Shown here: positions 5,719-9,287 of the stretch, in pieces
Layout: every line of letters starts with the position of its first letter
Numbering within the stretch: position 1 is the first letter of the stretch
NCBI GenBank assembly: GCA_030600725.1
Contig: JAUVLN010000063.1
Location: 1-9,287, forward strand
DNA: 9,287 nt
Direction: 5' to 3'
DNA from: Thermoplasmatota archaeon
GTDB taxonomy: Archaea; Thermoplasmatota; Penumbrarchaeia; Penumbrarchaeales; Penumbrarchaeaceae
Position numbers and translations under genes: made by a program
The notes under the pieces: generated by a model
The model's input: only the letters and a program-made list of their open reading frames with translations
What the model was told of the DNA's origin: nothing
The model's database searches: none

Positions 5719-5726
5719 ATAAATAT
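5719..5726 (-). promoter_or_regulatory. TATA-like box for the methyltransferase gene
   Basis: The minus strand reads ATATTTAT, centred 27 bp from the A of the ATG at 5695. This predicts a leaderless transcript. It lies 17 bp from the oppositely oriented box of the UbiA gene, so the two promoters may interfere. Confidence 0.45.
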
Positions 5727-5743
5727 GATTCTTCGACAATGGT

Positions 5744-5752
5744 AATATTTAA
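5744..5752 (+). promoter_or_regulatory. TATA-like box for the UbiA prenyltransferase gene
   Basis: AATATTTAA lies in the divergent region, predicting a transcript start near 5774. The leader would be about 17 nt to the TTG at 5791 or about 35 nt to the ATG at 5809. A GTGATG at 5781-5786 could be a ribosome site for the TTG start. Confidence 0.4.
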
Positions 5753-5808
5753 GACCGGTACCCCCCCTCTCGCGTGTGAAGTGATGTTGTTTGTGCGCCA
5801 AGGTTTTC

Positions 5809-6768
5809 ATGAAGGACCCATGGGATAAGACCGAGTACGCCCCAAGGAGGTTCAGGGCCTTCATCGATCTTGTCAGACCGTTTACACTACTGGCTCCTGC
5901 AATAGGTGGGATGGTGGGAGCATTGATGGCGCTGATCATTGAAGGGCCCTACAGCACACCAGCCCTGACATCGATCTTTCCATATTTTACTTTCAACGAT
6001 ATTCCCATATACACCATCATTTCGGGGATCGCGTCACTGGTGTTCCTGAATGCGGCCTCGAATGCCCTGAATCAGGTTTCCGACAGGGAGATCGACGTTG
6101 TGAACAAATCCTACAGGCCCATTCCATCAAGGATCATCTCGCCCAGAGAGGGCCTTTGGATCGCGGTTTTCATGTATGCATTCTCCCTCTGGAGGGCGGC
6201 CATGGTGAATAGGGTCTTCGTGCTTCTGATATCGATATTGATAATCAATACGATCCTCTATTCCATGGGCCCCATCAGGTTGAAGAAGAGGTTGTGGTTG
6301 TCCAACATCTCAATAGCCATCCCAAGGGGACTTCTCGGGATAGTGGCCGCATATTCGATAATAGGGGATATATCGAGACCCGAACCGTGGCTGGTGGGGT
6401 CCATCATGGCGTTTTTCCTTATCGGGTCCACAACCACAAAGGATATCACCGACATAAAGGGCGACCGTGAGTTCGGCATGAGGACCCTTCCTGTCGTATA
6501 CGGGAAGAAGAAGGCGATCTGGTTATCGGCTCCGTTTTTCATACTCCCCTTTATATTGATGTTCGGTTACTGGTATCTGGACCTATTGCCATTTGCATCG
6601 TTATATATGTGTGTCATCTACCTGATCTGGTCCCTCCTTGTGATCACATTGCTGATCAGGGATGGTGACCGGGAGGATCTTCACTTCGAGAATTCGCCTG
6701 CGTGGAAACAGATGTATCTCATGCTGATGGGAATGCAGGTGGGTTTCCTGGTGATCTTCCTTTTTTGA
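5809..6768 (+). CDS. UbiA-family prenyltransferase (possibly digeranylgeranylglyceryl phosphate synthase)
   Basis: An integral membrane prenyltransferase of 319 residues with about eight or nine hydrophobic helices. Both metal-diphosphate motifs of the UbiA family are present: NQVSDREID (residues 88-96 from this start, with D92 and D96), followed by RPIPS, and KDITDIKGDREFGMRTLP (211-228, with D212, D215 and D219). YSMGPIRLKKR (152-162) is another family signature. In archaea the commonest member adds the second geranylgeranyl chain to glyceryl phosphate in ether-lipid synthesis, and the nearby isopentenyl kinase and isomerase fit a lipid role. Other UbiA enzymes, such as those for quinones, cannot be excluded. 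The start is uncertain. ATG 5809 is preceded by AAGG, while the frame is open to a TTG at 5791 that has GTGAT in front and would add six residues. Confidence 0.88.
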   Translation: MKDPWDKTEYAPRRFRAFIDLVRPFTLLAPAIGGMVGALMALIIEGPYSTPALTSIFPYFTFNDIPIYTIISGIASLVFLNAASNALNQVSDREIDVVNKSYRPIPSRIISPREGLWIAVFMYAFSLWRAAMVNRVFVLLISILIINTILYSMGPIRLKKRLWLSNISIAIPRGLLGIVAAYSIIGDISRPEPWLVGSIMAFFLIGSTTTKDITDIKGDREFGMRTLPVVYGKKKAIWLSAPFFILPFILMFGYWYLDLLPFASLYMCVIYLIWSLLVITLLIRDGDREDLHFENSPAWKQMYLMLMGMQVGFLVIFLF

Positions 6769-6781
6769 CATCACCTAAGGA

Positions 6782-6790
6782 TTAATATAT
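6782..6790 (+). promoter_or_regulatory. TATA-like box for pus10
   Basis: TTAATATAT is centred at 6786 in the short gap after the UbiA gene. The ATG at 6812 lies exactly 26 bp on, as expected for a leaderless message. The ATG at 6800 would lie too close to be transcribed from this box. Confidence 0.5.
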
Positions 6791-6811
6791 GGTTCGTTCA
6801 TGGGGTCGGAT

Positions 6812-8242
6812 ATGGTTGGGTCGGACCGTATAGACGAGGAATGGGGTGGAGGGCTGGGAGGTATGGTACTTGGTAAGGCGGCCAAGGCCCTGGAACGGGA
6901 TATCTGCGATAGATGTCTAGGGCGGCTCTTCGCCAGGTCGGGATACGGTTTGACCAATGAGGAAAGGGGCAGATCGGTCAGGATAGTCCTGGCTCTGGTT
7001 GCGGAGGCCCTCGATGATCGAATTGCCCCAAGAAGTCATCAGCTGATGGGAAAGCTGCCTGTCCATTCCACAACCGTCGGTGTTCTTGATGAACCTTCGG
7101 ATGCTCCGGAGGATGATCCGGAGTGGAATACGATCGGCGGAGGAACACCATCCCCTCCATGGGAGGAACCCTCCGTTCTGGGTGAGGGTTGCTGGTTATG
7201 TCATGATCTGTTCGACCATGTGGACGAGCTATCGGAACTCGTAAAGGAGAAGGCATCCGGGATAGAGTTCTCATCATTCCTTATCGGATGCAGGGTCGAT
7301 CCGGGAACCTCATCGAGGGAGAATATGCTCTGGAAGGATGTGGATCCAACCTCCGCCGAACCCTTGAAGGAGGAGGTTAACAGGGAGGTGGGAAAGATAC
7401 TGGACAACCTCTGGTCCGATCGCGAGGTCGAGAAGGGAAATCCCGAGGTCACCTTCATATTGGATCCCCTGTTCAAGCAGGTGGATGTACAGATCAGACC
7501 CCTTTTCATCGGCGGAAGATATCGCAAACTTGTAAGGGGGATCCCACAGACCAGATGGCCGTGTCATACGTGCAGGGGGAAGGGATGCCCCAGATGTGAT
7601 GGGAAGGGGAGCCTGTACGAGACCTCAGTAGAGCAGCTCATCGGTCCGACCATCATGGAGGCTGCAAAAGGAAAGAACTACAAGCTTCACGGGATGGGAA
7701 GGGAGGATGTGGACGTACTGACACTTGGAAGCGGAAGGCCGTTCATACTTGAGATATCCTCCCCCGGGGTCAGGGGTCTGGATCTTGACGACCTATTTTC
7801 GAAGATCGATGATAGATCGGGGGGAAAGGTCGAGGTGTTGGAGCCCAGGTGGACCGACAGGAAGGAGATACCTGATCTGAAGTCAAGGGATGTCAAGAAA
7901 AGGTATTTCGCACGTGTTGTTTTTTCCGAAAAGGTGGATGAAGAAAAACTTAAATACGGAATCTCACTACTTGCGGAAGGTCCGATCAAACAGAGAACCC
8001 CCGAAAGGGTTTCCCATCGAAGGGCCGATCTCGTACGTGAGAGGTCCCTTCACGAGGTCGATGCAAGGCTCCTCGATGACGGAAGGGGTGAGGTTACTGT
8101 TCTCGCCGACGGAGGCCTTTATATAAAAGAACTCCTTCACGGCGATGAGGGAAGGACCCAGCCGTCGCTCGCCTCGATCCTGGACCTCAAGATAGAGGTC
8201 GAGTCACTGACGGTTCTGGATGTCCTCGACCGGAAGGAATAA
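6812..8242 (+). CDS. pus10: tRNA pseudouridine synthase Pus10
   Basis: Makes pseudouridine 55, and in archaea often also 54, in the T-arm of tRNA. Residues are counted from the earlier ATG at 6800, four codons upstream. Zinc-binding pairs CDRC (36-39) and CWLC (131-134) flank the N-terminal accessory region. A second cysteine cluster, CHTC and CPRC at 255-266, follows GGRYRKLVRGIPQTRWP. The catalytic segment is HGMGREDVDVLTLGSGRPF (297-315), with the likely nucleophile D303. The C-terminus carries RTPERVSHRRADLVR (399-413) and GGLYIKELLHGDEGRTQPS (438-456), both typical of Pus10. The acidic stretch about 96-128 (EPSDAPEDDPEW and after) looks like a lineage insertion. The start at 6812 is chosen for its spacing to the TATA-like box; 6800 adds MGSD. 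L21e follows after 16 bases, so they probably share a transcript. Confidence 0.95.
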   Translation: MVGSDRIDEEWGGGLGGMVLGKAAKALERDICDRCLGRLFARSGYGLTNEERGRSVRIVLALVAEALDDRIAPRSHQLMGKLPVHSTTVGVLDEPSDAPEDDPEWNTIGGGTPSPPWEEPSVLGEGCWLCHDLFDHVDELSELVKEKASGIEFSSFLIGCRVDPGTSSRENMLWKDVDPTSAEPLKEEVNREVGKILDNLWSDREVEKGNPEVTFILDPLFKQVDVQIRPLFIGGRYRKLVRGIPQTRWPCHTCRGKGCPRCDGKGSLYETSVEQLIGPTIMEAAKGKNYKLHGMGREDVDVLTLGSGRPFILEISSPGVRGLDLDDLFSKIDDRSGGKVEVLEPRWTDRKEIPDLKSRDVKKRYFARVVFSEKVDEEKLKYGISLLAEGPIKQRTPERVSHRRADLVRERSLHEVDARLLDDGRGEVTVLADGGLYIKELLHGDEGRTQPSLASILDLKIEVESLTVLDVLDRKE

Positions 8243-8258
8243 CAGGATGGTGGATCCC

Positions 8259-8594
8259 ATGGTGAGAAGGTCCAAGGGAATAATGACAAACACGAGGCGG
8301 ATTTTCCGCAAGCATCCCAGGGAGCGTGGAATGGTTCCCATTACCAATTTCCTCCACGAATTCGATGTGGGCGAAAAGGCGAACATAGTGATAGATTCAT
8401 CCAGCCAGAAGGGCCAGCCACACCGCAGGTATCATGGTAGGGTCGGCACCATAACGGGCAGGCAGGGAAGGGCTTACCTGGTCAGGGTCGATCTACCCAG
8501 ATCCCATAAAGATCTGATCGTCCGACCGGAGCACCTGAAGAAGATCAAGGAACAGGTATCCAAGGACCAGAGGGTGGATTTGGAAAGTATTTAA
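8259..8594 (+). CDS. rpl21e: Large ribosomal subunit protein eL21 (L21e)
   Basis: A component of the archaeal large ribosomal subunit that binds 23S rRNA. The 111-residue product begins MVRRSKG, then RRIFRKHPRERG (13-24), FLHEFDVGEKANI (31-43), QKGQPHRRYHGRVGTITGRQGRAYLVRV (50-77) and LIVRPEHLK (86-94), the classic eL21 order. The tail after HLKKIKEQ is slightly longer than usual. The frame is open upstream to 8220 and contains an ATG at 8247. The ATG at 8259 is chosen because the family starts with MV.RSKG and because GGTGGAT (8249-8255) sits at ribosome-site distance. No separate promoter is seen; the 16-base gap after pus10 suggests cotranscription. Confidence 0.95.
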   Translation: MVRRSKGIMTNTRRIFRKHPRERGMVPITNFLHEFDVGEKANIVIDSSSQKGQPHRRYHGRVGTITGRQGRAYLVRVDLPRSHKDLIVRPEHLKKIKEQVSKDQRVDLESI

Positions 8595-8600
8595 TATAAA
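8591..8600 (+). promoter_or_regulatory. TATA-like box before rpoF
   Basis: TTAATATAAA overlaps the L21e stop codon and its upstream neighbours. The predicted transcript start near 8622 would give a leader of about 46 nt ending in AGAGGT, six bases before the ATG at 8668. Rpo4 may thus be expressed both from here and by read-through from pus10-rpl21e. Confidence 0.4.
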
Positions 8601-8667
8601 TCATATGTATAACCAGGTCGCCCGGTGTTTGATACTGATATGAGATAATTACACCAGAGGTATGTCG

Positions 8668-9090
8668 ATGAAAGAAGATGAAGAGAAGTTGCTCTCCCCC
8701 TCGGAGGTAAAGGAGATCATGGAGAGATCATTCAAGGAGCCCACAGTGGTATACTCAGGACCGGAGGCAGATGATACCACGGTAGGGTCTTTCCAGATGG
8801 TGGAATCTCCTGAGGAGGTTGAGAATGAGGAGATCGAGCTGAGCTTCGAGAAGAGGGCAACCCTGGATCAGGTGGCGAATCTCATCAGGATAAAGGGATC
8901 CAATCTCAAGAAGATGGTCAAAGAGCTCGGTGCTATCGAGAGGGTCACCAATGTTCACTCCTACAAGATCGCCGAGGTCATGCCCAGGGATGAGAACGAG
9001 CTCAGGCCCATCTTCGCAAAGGAGAGGTTCTCACTAACACCAGAGGATACCTCCACGATCCTTGAGATCATCGATAAGTACCGTATCTGA
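8668..9090 (+). CDS. rpoF: DNA-directed RNA polymerase subunit Rpo4 (RpoF)
   Basis: Rpo4 pairs with Rpo7 to form the stalk of archaeal RNA polymerase. Recognition rests on the N-terminal SPSEVKEIM, the HRDC-like C-terminal half (AEVMPRDENELRPIFAKERFSLTPEDTSTILEIIDKYRI) and the conserved position between L21e and DUF655. Rpo4 is usually about 105-120 residues; this one is 140. The excess is mainly an acidic segment (about 25-58: SGPEADDTT, then ESPEEVENEEIE) between the N-terminal helix and the core. Start: AGAGGT at 8656-8661 lies six bases before ATG 8668 but directly abuts the in-frame ATG at 8662, so the second ATG is preferred. The alternative would add two residues. Confidence 0.9.
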   Translation: MKEDEEKLLSPSEVKEIMERSFKEPTVVYSGPEADDTTVGSFQMVESPEEVENEEIELSFEKRATLDQVANLIRIKGSNLKKMVKELGAIERVTNVHSYKIAEVMPRDENELRPIFAKERFSLTPEDTSTILEIIDKYRI

Positions 9091-9125
9091 AGCTGGGCAC
9101 ACAAGACCTAGTTGAGGGGATAACA

Positions 9126-9287
9126 ATGGAAGACCATGCATATATACTAGATTATTTACCTCAAGGTCATCCGGATCGGAAGACCTTCAGGAGGGAACCA
9201 ATAGCCTATGGTCTGGGGGATTACGAGTTCAAGCTTCTGGAACTGACCCCGCACGACAACGTTATCCTCAACATCGGTGAGAAGGCC
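9126..9287 (+). CDS. DUF655 (predicted RNA-binding) protein, N-terminal part, runs off right edge
   Basis: The first 54 codons are visible. The N-terminus MEDHAYILDYLPQG, then REPIAYGLGDYEFKLLELTP and VILNIGEKA, match the start of the archaeal DUF655 proteins. These are predicted RNA-binding proteins of unknown role, with a helix-hairpin-helix region expected further on. In many archaea the order is L21e, Rpo4, DUF655, then the rRNA dimethyltransferase KsgA, so KsgA may follow outside the window. GAGGGGAT (9114-9121) precedes the ATG at ribosome-site distance. The 35-base gap after Rpo4 holds no clear promoter, so cotranscription with it is likely. Confidence 0.88.
   Translation, partial: MEDHAYILDYLPQGHPDRKTFRREPIAYGLGDYEFKLLELTPHDNVILNIGEKA

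Larger units (their letters stand above)
5696..5808. promoter_or_regulatory. Divergent promoter region, methyltransferase / UbiA
   Basis: The only divergent junction in the window. Two TATA-like boxes point away from each other (5719-5726 minus, 5744-5752 plus). The plus side includes a CCGGTACC stretch, a run of C at 5760-5767, and GTGATG before the candidate TTG start. No long inverted repeat or obvious operator was found. Confidence 0.5.

Noticed and set aside
5784..5828. 14-codon leader ORF (starts MLFVRQGF) overlapping the start of the UbiA gene
   Set aside because: No ribosome-site or composition evidence; a short chance frame between the promoter and the UbiA start cannot be told from noise.

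Overview
The window looks like a piece of an archaeal chromosome, most likely from the Thermoplasmata/Thermoplasmatota or a nearby euryarchaeal group. The evidence is gene content. There is archaeal Pus10, ribosomal protein L21e, RNA polymerase subunit Rpo4 and a DUF655 protein in the order typical of archaea. There are also type 2 IPP isomerase and isopentenyl phosphate kinase from archaeal isoprenoid synthesis, and a TtuA/NcsA-type tRNA thiolase. Several starts sit 26-30 bp from an A/T-rich TATA-like box, as expected for leaderless archaeal transcripts. Arginine is mostly AGG/AGA throughout. The group assignment is inference; the domain Archaea is firm.

Layout. Seven genes lie on the minus strand from 1 to 5695. 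From right to left these are a HemK/Mtq2-like methyltransferase (5090-5695), isopentenyl phosphate kinase (4137-5024), IPP isomerase (3094-4140, overlapping the kinase by ATGA), a DnaA-like AAA+ ATPase (1605-3017), an RDD membrane protein with a C-terminal zinc ribbon (792-1478), a 61-residue unknown protein (452-637), and the N-terminal part of a TtuA/NcsA tRNA 2-thiolation enzyme running off the left edge (1-357). A divergent promoter region (5696-5808) separates these from five plus-strand genes: a UbiA-type prenyltransferase (5809-6768), Pus10 (6812-8242), L21e (8259-8594), Rpo4 (8668-9090) and a DUF655 protein running off the right edge (9126-9287).

How the genes work together. IPK and IPP isomerase make and balance the C5 isoprenoid units. 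The UbiA enzyme just across the divergent promoter probably uses a polyprenyl product of that pathway, for example in ether-lipid assembly. Pus10, L21e, Rpo4 and DUF655 form a translation/transcription block, and the methyltransferase (probably acting on release factor) and the tRNA thiolase also serve translation.

The least ordinary part is 792-3017. It encodes a DnaA domain III-like ATPase in an archaeon, with a possible amphipathic membrane anchor, a coiled coil and no DnaA DNA-binding domain. Next to it is an RDD membrane protein with a zinc ribbon. The tail of the ATPase gene carries an in-frame 51-bp tandem repeat made of nested perfect hairpins with GGTA/GGTG loops. All three stem differences between copies are compensated on the opposite arm although they change the protein. 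No RNA gene, CRISPR array, insertion sequence or origin was recognised.
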